Shown here piece by piece: positions 1 to 5,297 of a stretch of DNA of 9,807 nucleotides (the stretch's first letter is position 1; each line of letters begins with the position of its first letter). The translations under genes and the position numbers were made by a program. The stretch spans positions 1 through 9,807 of the forward strand of contig CALDHJ010000001.1 in assembly GCA_937941555.1 (NCBI GenBank), read 5' to 3'. This stretch comes from an uncultured Granulosicoccaceae bacterium. GTDB taxonomy: Bacteria; Pseudomonadota; Gammaproteobacteria; CALCKW01. The notes under the pieces were generated by a model. The model did no database searches. It was not told the origin of the DNA and saw only the letters and a list, made by a program, of their open reading frames with translations.

Positions 1-215
1 ACCTGATGCACGGCAGCGGGTTGCTCATGGTCGCGGTGTTCGGTCATATCGTTGCCGGACCATTCAAGCGCCTTCGTCAGGAGGCCGGCGCCGAAAATTG
101 GCCGGTTGCCGCCGATCAGCTCAACCGCGTGCGAAAGCGCGTGTTGATCAACCTCGCACTGGGTGTTTTCACGGTTGTGGTCGCCGCAGCGGGCCGCTAC
201 GGGGTGCTTGCTTAA
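1..215 (+). CDS. CopD-like integral membrane protein, 3' end only
   Basis: The gene is cut by the left window edge; the frame is open from base 3 and stops with TAA at 213-215. About 70 residues are visible. They hold the end of one hydrophobic segment (LLMVAVFGHIVAG), a charged loop containing an NW, then a second hydrophobic segment (INLALGVFTVVVAAAG) followed by RY close to the C-terminus. The pattern of a loop with a basic 'RVRKRVLINLALG' stretch and a terminal GRY resembles small proteobacterial CopD-domain membrane proteins, which are linked by annotation to copper or are of unknown function. The ATG at base 6 is probably internal, because the upstream codon is open and the segment begins inside a membrane helix. 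The exact family rests on recalled pattern only, so the function is uncertain. Confidence 0.6.
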   Translation, partial: LMHGSGLLMVAVFGHIVAGPFKRLRQEAGAENWPVAADQLNRVRKRVLINLALGVFTVVVAAAGRYGVLA

Positions 216-243
216 GACTCTGTAGGGAAGTTGTGCAACGGGA

Positions 244-266
244 GACGACAGCGGGATTCGGTCGTC
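244..266. terminator. Possible weak bidirectional hairpin between convergent genes
   Basis: GACGAC (244-249) and GTCGTC (261-266) form a perfect 6-bp inverted repeat with an 11-nt loop. It lies in the 84-nt gap between the 3' ends of the CopD-like gene and the DUF1289 gene. No T-run follows on either strand, so intrinsic termination would be weak. Nothing else is recognisable in the gap. Confidence 0.25.
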
Positions 267-299
267 GGGATGTCGAAGCGACGGTGCGCGTAGGGGTCT

Positions 300-509
300 T
301 CAGCTCGATGCGTTCTTACGGCGCGCGGCCACGCGTTCGAGGATCGCGAGCTTTTCGTCACGAGTTGCAATCATCCAGTCGCGAATTTCGTCCTGCGACC
401 GGTGGCAGCCAACACAGACCGACTGGTTGTCGAGTTGACACACAGCAAGACACGGCGAGGGCACACTGGTGTCCAGTGTCGGGCGAGTGCGTCGGGTGCG
501 ACGTGGCAT
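300..509 (-). CDS. DUF1289 family protein
   Basis: This is a 69-residue protein with the hallmarks of DUF1289: a proline-serine-proline-cysteine start to the domain (PSPCLAVCQLD, residues 17-27), four cysteines (C20, C24, C32, C35) in a C-x3-C-x7-C-x2-C array, then a conserved RSQDEIRDW stretch and a C-terminal helix. The cysteines suggest a small metal-binding domain; the biochemical role of the family is not established. The ATG at 507-509 has no good ribosome binding site. A GTG at residue 16, directly before PSPC, is an alternative start and would remove the arginine-rich leader. The gene starts 34 nt after the HAD-like gene on the same strand, so the two are probably co-transcribed. Confidence 0.85.
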   Translation of the reverse strand: MPRRTRRTRPTLDTSVPSPCLAVCQLDNQSVCVGCHRSQDEIRDWMIATRDEKLAILERVAARRKNASS

Positions 510-543
510 GGCGATCGGTTCGGGATGGGATCAACGGCGCGGA

Positions 544-1284
544 CTATAGCACGACGTCGGGTTGATCCTGGTGCGGCGCGGTCAAACGGGTCAACAGCTG
601 AGCCGGTCGGCTGAAGTGCGGAATGCTGTCTTGTCTGTGGGTGGCGAGGTCACCCGCTTGCCATCCCCAGCTGCACGCTGCGGCCTGCACGCCAGCAAGC
701 TGCGCGACGTGGAGATCGTGCACGCAATCGCCGCAGTAGATCGCGCGTTGGGGTGCAATGCGCAATTCCTGTAGCAGTTGCCGGATGCAGTCGACCGGGT
801 TGCCTTGCTCGATACCCAGCGTGCGGTTGACCGAGTGGGGTACGCCATTGGCCCGTAACACGGTGGCGATGAAGTCGGGGTCGCTGCGTGACACGACGGC
901 GGTATAGGCCGTGCTTGCCAAAGTGCGCAAGGCGAGTGCGATACCGGGGTACAAATCACACTGCAGTGCGGCGCGTTGAGCAGCGGCATCGTAGTGCGAG
1001 ATGAAGGTGTCACGTTGGGCACCGGTCAGTGCAAAGGTGTCGGCCATGCCCTCACCATTCAGCCGTTGGCAGCGAACGAGATCTTCGATGCTAGCCAGGC
1101 GCCGGGCGTGGCCGCAGGCAGTCAGGGCACTGCGGCACAGGTCGAGGTAGACCTGCGCCGAATTGGCGAGCACTCCGTCAAAATTGAAGATGAACAGGTA
1201 GAACGCTGATGCCCGATCTACAGCAAGGGCCGCAGTGCCGGTTGGCTCGGAGCTTGGGCTGTGGTGGGCATTCAACGAGGACAT
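544..1284 (-). CDS. HAD-superfamily protein, probably catalytically impaired
   Basis: This 246-residue protein has the layout of Gph/phosphonatase-like HAD phosphatases: motif I around residues 31-41 (FIFNFDGVLAN), a helical cap (about 45-110), motif II VVSRSD (130-135), a motif III region GNP (161-163) and motif IV YCGDCVHD (183-190), followed by LAGVQAAACSWGW. HAD phosphatases use the first Asp of DxDG as nucleophile; here that position is Asn34 (codon AAT), while the second Asp (D36) is kept. The motif III Lys that normally sits in KP is Asn162. The fold therefore looks intact while two catalytic residues are gone, so a binding or regulatory role is possible; miscalled bases or early gene decay are alternatives. 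The start ATG at 1282-1284 has only a weak GGA upstream. The first 25 or so residues are low complexity and may not be translated. DUF1289 follows 34 nt downstream. Confidence 0.8.
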   Translation of the reverse strand: MSSLNAHHSPSSEPTGTAALAVDRASAFYLFIFNFDGVLANSAQVYLDLCRSALTACGHARRLASIEDLVRCQRLNGEGMADTFALTGAQRDTFISHYDAAAQRAALQCDLYPGIALALRTLASTAYTAVVSRSDPDFIATVLRANGVPHSVNRTLGIEQGNPVDCIRQLLQELRIAPQRAIYCGDCVHDLHVAQLAGVQAAACSWGWQAGDLATHRQDSIPHFSRPAQLLTRLTAPHQDQPDVVL

Positions 1285-1336
1285 GGGTTTCCAGATCGGG
1301 CCATAGAGTGGCCGGGTCGGTGGCGCTAATTACAAT

Positions 1337-1368
1337 ATACTTTCATACTATCACGGAAGTATCTGATA
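1337..1368. repeat. Two interleaved short inverted repeats over the promoter (candidate operator)
   Basis: ATACTT (1337-1342) pairs with AAGTAT (1357-1362), and TATCA (1349-1353) pairs with TGATA (1364-1368). Together they cover the -35 edge, the spacer and the start of the -10 box. This is a typical place for a repressor site. No known regulator consensus was recognised, and short arms in AT-rich DNA can occur by chance. Confidence 0.3.
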
Positions 1369-1370
1369 AT
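1342..1370 (+). promoter_or_regulatory. Sigma70-like promoter upstream of the methyltransferase
   Basis: TTCATA (1342-1347, 4/6 match to -35) and GATAAT (1365-1370, 5/6 match to -10) are separated by exactly 17 bp, in a local AT-rich patch within GC-rich surroundings. The predicted transcription start is near 1377. On the opposite strand TATATT (1339-1334) could be a -10 for the HAD-like gene, but no good -35 accompanies it. Confidence 0.5.
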
Positions 1371-1384
1371 GCAGATGTTTGACA

Positions 1385-1474
1385 ATGTCTCCAAAGCGTC
1401 TTAGCACAAGGCTACATCGTCCTCGTTACGCAGCTTGGTGGCGCGCGATGGCTGTGTTGAGCGACTGCTCGTGA
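1385..1474 (+). other. Possible 29-codon upstream ORF (leader peptide)
   Basis: ATG at 1385 opens a 29-codon frame that is rich in Arg (R5, R9, R12, R14, R20) and contains a Trp-Trp pair (W18-W19). It ends with TGA at 1472-1474, sharing GTGA with the proposed GTG start of the methyltransferase. It starts about 8 nt after the predicted transcription start, so there is no room for a normal ribosome binding site. It could be a coupling leader or a chance ORF. Confidence 0.25.
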
Positions 1475-2193
1475 CCTTGCTCTGGCGGCACCAAAGCGGC
1501 GAAGACCGTTATGAAGTTAGGCGCGCGGGTCGCGCAATTCGCCTCTACAGCAACGGGGTGTTTCACACCCAATGGAACCCGGCCCGCCCGCTGGCGGGGT
1601 CTGTGTGGGATTTACTGGCGCTCCCGAGTCTGTTTCTGGCCCACGCGGCACCGCGAATACTGGTGCTCGGTCTCGGTGGCGGTGCGGTGGTGCGCCAACT
1701 GTCCATGCTCAAGCCCGGCGCGGAGATCGTGGCTGTGGAGCTCGATCCGGTGCACATCGGCATTGCCCACCGCTGGTTTGGTGTCGGCGGACACGGGGAG
1801 CGCGTGTGCCTGGCTGATGCCACCGCGTGGGTATCGGCCTACCGTGGCGCCCGATTCGATTACGTGGTCGACGACCTGTTCGGGCACCGCGATGGCGAGG
1901 CTGCTCGGGCAGTGCGCGCAGACCGACGATGGGGCCGGGCAATCGCCTCGTTGCTGGCGCCGGATGGCATTTTCGTCGTGAACCATGCCGACCAGCGCGA
2001 ATGGCGTGCCTGCGCGTTGCGTGCGGCAGGGTACACCCACCGTCGGCGTGCGGCACTGCCGCTCTACGACAATGTGATCGGCGTTTACCGGCGCAGTCGA
2101 CTCGACCTTGATCAATGGGACGCTGCCCTGCAACAGTGCAACGGCCTTGGCGCATCTCAGCAGCGCATTGCGCGGCGCGGGCGGGCCGTCTGA
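1471..2193 (+). CDS. Spermidine-synthase-like SAM-dependent methyltransferase
   Basis: From the GTG at 1471 this is a 240-residue protein. The N-terminal region (RYEVRRAG.AIRLYSNGVFH) resembles the beta-strand entry of spermidine-synthase-like proteins. It is followed by a Rossmann fold with motif I ILVLGLGGGAVVRQL, the acidic strand end AVELDP, a later ADAT segment and FDYVVDDLFGH. SpeE itself has a GGGDG-type motif I and a catalytic Asp with putrescine-binding residues. Here the Asp after GGG is replaced by Ala, so true polyamine synthesis is doubtful and the substrate is unknown. A TTG at 1435 would add 12 residues but has no ribosome binding site. GTG 1471 has a weak GAG at 1459-1461 and overlaps the stop of a 29-codon upstream ORF. 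The gene is convergent with the hlyU-like gene. Confidence 0.8.
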   Translation: MTLLWRHQSGEDRYEVRRAGRAIRLYSNGVFHTQWNPARPLAGSVWDLLALPSLFLAHAAPRILVLGLGGGAVVRQLSMLKPGAEIVAVELDPVHIGIAHRWFGVGGHGERVCLADATAWVSAYRGARFDYVVDDLFGHRDGEAARAVRADRRWGRAIASLLAPDGIFVVNHADQREWRACALRAAGYTHRRRAALPLYDNVIGVYRRSRLDLDQWDAALQQCNGLGASQQRIARRGRAV

Positions 2194-2242
2194 CACCGTT
2201 GTGTCGTGTGCCTGCTGTCAGGGCTGTTCCCTAGCTGAACAG
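2192..2242. terminator. Two small hairpins between convergent genes
   Basis: GACAC (2192-2196) and GTGTC (2201-2205) form a 5-bp stem with a 4-nt loop over the methyltransferase stop codon. CTGTTC (2224-2229) and GAACAG (2237-2242) form a 6-bp stem with a 7-nt loop over the stop of the hlyU-like gene. Neither has a clear T-tract. They may act together as a weak bidirectional terminator in this 37-nt gap. Confidence 0.3.
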
Positions 2243-2506
2243 TCGGGCGCCTTGTTCGCGAATGATTTGCTCGGCTTTCTGCACGCTGTGCGAGCACGCC
2301 TGTTCGAACGTGGGGTGCAGGTCGGCTCGGATGAACCGGTGGGTCTGCAGTGTTTCCCCGTCACCGCTCTCGATCAACCCGGCCGTTTGAAACTGACCGT
2401 CGCGCGGCATGGGCTCGGGGGTGACCCGGTAGCCTTCGATGGTCTCGGTTTCGCCCCGTTTTGGCGCGGCAGGTGTGCTGCTGAAGAGTTTTGAAAACCA
2501 CCCCAT
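2231..2506 (-). CDS. HlyU family protein
   Basis: This 91-residue protein begins MGWFSKLF and carries the HlyU-family core: a YRVTPEP strand (26-32), a second strand turning into a THRFIRAD motif (55-62), an alpha-helix rich in Ala, Glu and Lys, and the terminal QIIREQGARLF (80-90). HlyU was named as a transcriptional activator of haemolysin in Vibrio, but that factor is an ArsR-type winged helix, and the small domain family that shares the name has no clear general function. No DNA-binding domain is visible here, so a regulatory role should not be assumed. The start is well supported: AGGAG at 2516-2520 lies 9 nt upstream of the ATG. The gene begins 20 nt after the alkB stop and its ribosome binding site sits in that gap, so the two genes very probably share a transcript. 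Confidence 0.85.
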   Translation of the reverse strand: MGWFSKLFSSTPAAPKRGETETIEGYRVTPEPMPRDGQFQTAGLIESGDGETLQTHRFIRADLHPTFEQACSHSVQKAEQIIREQGARLFS

Positions 2507-2526
2507 GGTGCGCTGCTCCTGTGGAT

Positions 2527-3159
2527 TCAGGTAGATATGTATCGAAAGGTCAGATTGATCCGAGCTGACGTCACGCGCTTGCGGCGCGGCAGGCAGTGCT
2601 GCCAGTGTCGTTGGCAATCGCCACCCATGACCAGCAAATCGCCATCGCCCAATGGTAGCGTGAGCGACTTCTGTTGTCCTGCTCGGTGTCGAAATCGAAA
2701 ATCCCTGAGAGCGCCGAGACTGACGGACGCAATGCAGGGTGCGTCGCCCAGTTCGGGTTCGTCGTCTGCGTGCCAATGCATGCAGTCCTGGCCGTCGCGG
2801 TACAGGTTGACGAGAACACTGTTGAACGGCCGGTTCAATTCTTTTGACAAGCGCGAGCGCAGCGCGTCGAGGTCAGATGTCCATGCGCTGGGTTGGAACC
2901 GGGTGCCACTGTATCGGTAGTCGGCTCCGGAGTCGCCTATCCAGGCTTGCAATCTTGGAATGGCAACAGAGCGACCGAAAAGGGATATCTCGGGTTGCTG
3001 CCATTCGATTTCCGATTGCAGGTGTTGGAAGAGGCAATGGGATGCGTTTGTGGTGAGCCAACGCTGCTGGTGAAGTGCGTAACCTGCTGGTGGCAAGGGC
3101 AAGCGAGTCACGCCGGAGGTGAGCGTGTTTTCAAGGTCGCACGTGTCCGACAAGATCAT
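2527..3159 (-). CDS. alkB: AlkB-like 2-oxoglutarate/Fe(II) dioxygenase (alkylated DNA repair)
   Basis: This 210-residue protein has the full AlkB/ALKBH2-3-type signature. IPRLQAWIGD (67-76) and YRYSG (81-85) precede FNSVLVNLYRDG (112-123), the iron ligands H130 and D132 in MHWHADDE, the distal ligand H188 in HWQHCLPR, and the 2-oxoglutarate-binding arginines R200 and R206 in RINLTFR. The enzyme oxidatively removes methyl groups from 1-methyladenine and 3-methylcytosine in single-stranded DNA or RNA, releasing formaldehyde. The ATG at 3157-3159 has a GGA about 5 nt upstream. The first 30 or so residues are not conserved in my memory of the family and the start could be a little downstream. No Ada-type binding site was recognised. 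The gene is first in a pair with the hlyU-like gene and is divergent from the LOG gene. Confidence 0.93.
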   Translation of the reverse strand: MILSDTCDLENTLTSGVTRLPLPPAGYALHQQRWLTTNASHCLFQHLQSEIEWQQPEISLFGRSVAIPRLQAWIGDSGADYRYSGTRFQPSAWTSDLDALRSRLSKELNRPFNSVLVNLYRDGQDCMHWHADDEPELGDAPCIASVSLGALRDFRFRHRAGQQKSLTLPLGDGDLLVMGGDCQRHWQHCLPRRKRVTSARINLTFRYIST

Positions 3160-3178
3160 GATTTTCCGGGAGCGTCAA

Positions 3179-3191
3179 GGCTGCAACAGCC
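3179..3191. repeat. Short perfect hairpin in the alkB/LOG divergent gap
   Basis: GGCTG (3179-3183) and CAGCC (3187-3191) form a 5-bp perfect stem with a 3-nt loop inside the 82-nt divergent intergenic region. On the alkB transcript it would lie just upstream of the ribosome binding site. No convincing promoter pair was found for either gene in this gap. Confidence 0.25.
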
Positions 3192-3241
3192 GTGTCTCGA
3201 TGGTACGGTGTCGGGCGACAGTGTAGCGGGAGAACGCCTCG

Positions 3242-3805
3242 GTGGCCGGGTTGTCGGGAAAGAAAATATGTGTGTATTGCGGGGCCCGAGATGGCCGTTC
3301 TCCGGGGTATCGCCGTGCTGCGACCGAGCTTGGAGCGGTGCTCGCAAGAGAGGGCGTGACACTGGTTTACGGGGGCGGTGGCGCTGGTTTGATGGGGGCG
3401 GTCTGTGATGCTGTGCTCGACGCCGGTGGTGAGGCCATCGGTGTAATTCCGGCGTTTCTCAGCGACAGGGAAATGGCACACCGCGGGGTACAGACGCTGG
3501 AGGTTGTTGAAGACATGCACACGCGAAAAGCGCGGATGATAGCGCTTGCGGATGCGATCATAGCGCTGCCGGGTGGCCTCGGCACCTTTGAGGAACTCTT
3601 TGAAGCCATGACCTGGCGACAGCTCGGATTGCACACCTTGCCGGTCGGTGTCATTGACCCTGAGGGCTACTACAGCGATGTGTTTTCTGTGCTCGAATCC
3701 ACGGTTGATGCGGGGTTTGCCGAGCTTGAAGTCCTCAATCAACTCAAACGCTTCGAATCGGCCGATGATCTGATCGGCCAATGGCAAGCTGGCACATGGA
3801 CCTGA
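3242..3805 (+). CDS. LOG family protein (nucleoside 5'-monophosphate phosphoribohydrolase type)
   Basis: This 187-residue Rossmann-like protein starts KKICVYCGARDG and has the two LOG hallmarks: a glycine-rich nucleotide loop YGGGGAGLMG (43-52), and the active-site pair MHTRK (92-96) and PGGLGTFEE (110-118). Members cleave cytokinin riboside monophosphates, and in bacteria probably AMP-like nucleotides, to the free base plus ribose 5-phosphate. The type I length and motifs suggest the enzyme is active; the physiological substrate cannot be read from sequence. GTG at 3242 was chosen because GGGAG at 3228-3232 lies 9 nt upstream and the motif spacing matches the family; a TTG three codons in (3251) is an alternative. 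Its TGA overlaps the ATG of the downstream HAD-IIA gene (TGATG), indicating translational coupling. Confidence 0.92.
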   Translation: MAGLSGKKICVYCGARDGRSPGYRRAATELGAVLAREGVTLVYGGGGAGLMGAVCDAVLDAGGEAIGVIPAFLSDREMAHRGVQTLEVVEDMHTRKARMIALADAIIALPGGLGTFEELFEAMTWRQLGLHTLPVGVIDPEGYYSDVFSVLESTVDAGFAELEVLNQLKRFESADDLIGQWQAGTWT

Positions 3806-4755
3806 TGTCGATTCCCCGTTTGCAACTGGACTTCGAGACGTCGTGGTCGACCTACCTGGGCGATGACGTGAATCGCCCACTCGGCCGTGCAGAAGACGTC
3901 GCGGTCATCGACAGCCTGCTCGCCGTCGCCGATCGTTATGACGCGATGTTGCTAGACGGCTTTGGCGTGTTGAACTGCGGCGAGGCTGCCATTTCGGGTA
4001 TGCCCGAGATGTGGCGCGCGTTGCAGGCGCGAGGCGTGACACTTCTGATTTTGTCGAACGGGGCGACTGGCCAAACTGCGGATGCCGTCCAGAAATACCG
4101 TGCCCTGGATTTTCCTGTTAGCGCCGACGATGTTCTCACAAGCCGTGATGCAACGCGGGTCGGTCTTGAAAGCTTTTCGGCCCAGCACCCGGACTGGTGT
4201 TGGGGGGTGTCGCCCATGGGTGGGCGCAAGCTCGATGATTTGCCCGGGCGATTTCAGTCGCTCGAGCGTGACGCGGACTGGGACGATGTGGACGGCTTCC
4301 TGCTCGTGACAACCTTGCACTGGACCGCTCGGCACACGGAGTTGCTCGAGGCTGCGTTGCGCCGCCGCGCGCGGCCTGTCTGGGTGGCCAACCCGGATGT
4401 CACTGCGCCCTTTCCGCACCATTTCAGCCTGGAGCCCGGTCATGTGGCACGGGGAGTCGCCTCGCTACCGGGGGTTGACGTGTCGTGGTTCGGCAAGCCG
4501 CATGGCAACGTGTACGACCTCGCACTCAACCGTTTGCGGTTGAGGTTGCCCGATCTGGCATTGGAGCGTGTACTGATGGTCGGAGACTCGCCGCACACCG
4601 ATATTCTTGGCGCCCGCACTTGCGGACTACACAGTTGCCTCACGTTGGACTTCGGACTGCTGCGCGGTCAACCACTTGGTCAGCGCCTGGCCGAATGCGG
4701 GATATGGCCTCAGTACGTGATGACCGGAGACCCCAGCGTCTGGTCAGCGCAGTAG
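3805..4755 (+). CDS. HAD-IIA (NagD-like) phosphatase
   Basis: From ATG 3805 this is a 316-residue protein with HAD subfamily IIA architecture. Motif I LLDGFGVLN has nucleophile D51, motif II LILSNGA has S84, and a large IIA-type cap lies between them and motif III FGKPHGN with K231. Motif IV MVGDSPHTD has D261 and D266. The usual second Asp of DxDG is Phe53; I recall Trp at this site in the TIGR01459-like group (LLDxWGVL), so this is probably a subfamily trait rather than loss of activity. The family dephosphorylates small phosphometabolites; the substrate is unknown. ATG 3805 overlaps the LOG stop as TGATG; in-frame ATGs at 3781 and 3796 are alternatives within the LOG gene, and none has a clear ribosome binding site. 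The last 12 nt overlap the convergent lipoprotein gene. Confidence 0.87.
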   Translation: MSIPRLQLDFETSWSTYLGDDVNRPLGRAEDVAVIDSLLAVADRYDAMLLDGFGVLNCGEAAISGMPEMWRALQARGVTLLILSNGATGQTADAVQKYRALDFPVSADDVLTSRDATRVGLESFSAQHPDWCWGVSPMGGRKLDDLPGRFQSLERDADWDDVDGFLLVTTLHWTARHTELLEAALRRRARPVWVANPDVTAPFPHHFSLEPGHVARGVASLPGVDVSWFGKPHGNVYDLALNRLRLRLPDLALERVLMVGDSPHTDILGARTCGLHSCLTLDFGLLRGQPLGQRLAECGIWPQYVMTGDPSVWSAQ

Positions 4756-5223
4756 CGTGCCGCTGCGGGTAAACGGAATTCGAACGGGAATACCGTCAAT
4801 TTTCACTGAGCCCTCGAGGGTGTATTTCAGTCCGTTTTCGCTGCTCAGTCGGCTGAGATTGTCGAGAATCTTCATCAGGCCGCTGTTTACGCGGACCGAA
4901 ACAGTCGATTCCCCGAATGGTGGCAGGGTAATGGGCTGGGTGCTCACGCCGCTGGCGAATTCGCTGCCGTTTATGATCGCGGAGAATTCGGTATCTCTGA
5001 TCGCAAGTGATTGATCATTCGGGTTTTTCAGGTTCAACGTGAGGTTGAATGTTTGTTGCAGCAGGGACGCTTTGACCAGCTCGATGCCGACCAGACTGAC
5101 GTCGGGTGGCTCGGGGACGATGCGGTCCACAAGCGAGGAACAGGCCGAGAGAACGAGCACGCTGATCAAGGCGAGGGCTCGGACGATCATTCTGGCGATC
5201 GGGAATATTGATTGACTGGTCAT
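4744..5223 (-). CDS. LEA type 2 / WHy-domain lipoprotein
   Basis: This 159-residue protein has a lipoprotein signal: a basic n-region (RMIVR), the hydrophobic core ALALISVLVL, and lipobox LSAC with C28 as lipidated residue. Ser at +2 (S29) argues for transport to the outer membrane by Lol. The mature part (about 38-155) is an LEA14-like immunoglobulin-type beta domain: VSLVGIELVKAS, TFNLTLNLKNPND with the NPN-type turn (67-69), then alternating strands up to SVRVNSG and a final YTLEGSVKI hairpin. Such proteins are linked to desiccation or envelope stress, but the bacterial role is poorly known. The first ATG is at 5221-5223; Met12 (5188-5190) is an alternative giving a compact signal peptide. 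A TATAAT box places the predicted transcript start exactly on the first ATG. It follows tatD by 74 nt. Confidence 0.88.
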   Translation of the reverse strand: MTSQSIFPIARMIVRALALISVLVLSACSSLVDRIVPEPPDVSLVGIELVKASLLQQTFNLTLNLKNPNDQSLAIRDTEFSAIINGSEFASGVSTQPITLPPFGESTVSVRVNSGLMKILDNLSRLSSENGLKYTLEGSVKIDGIPVRIPFTRSGTLLR

Positions 5224-5229
5224 GCTCCC

Positions 5230-5257
5230 ATTATACGAGAAGCTGAGGGCGCGTGAA
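5230..5257 (-). promoter_or_regulatory. Sigma70-like promoter for the LEA lipoprotein gene
   Basis: On the minus strand a perfect TATAAT (5235-5230) is preceded by TTCACG (5257-5252, 4/6) with a 16-bp spacer. Counting six bases from the -10 box puts +1 at 5223, the A of the annotated ATG. Either the transcript is leaderless, or translation starts at Met12 (5190). Confidence 0.5.
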
Positions 5258-5297
5258 GGGTTGGGCTGAATCAGGTCTGTGCGGCTGCGATCTCTGA

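Noticed and set aside
1612..2196. Long minus-strand open frame opposite the methyltransferase
   Set aside because: Its product has no recognisable motif, while the plus strand shows a clear Rossmann methyltransferase; it is a GC-driven shadow.
2507..2776. Longer version of the HlyU-family protein starting at 2776
   Set aside because: The extension lies inside alkB in another frame; ATG 2506 has an AGGAG at good spacing and matches the family start.
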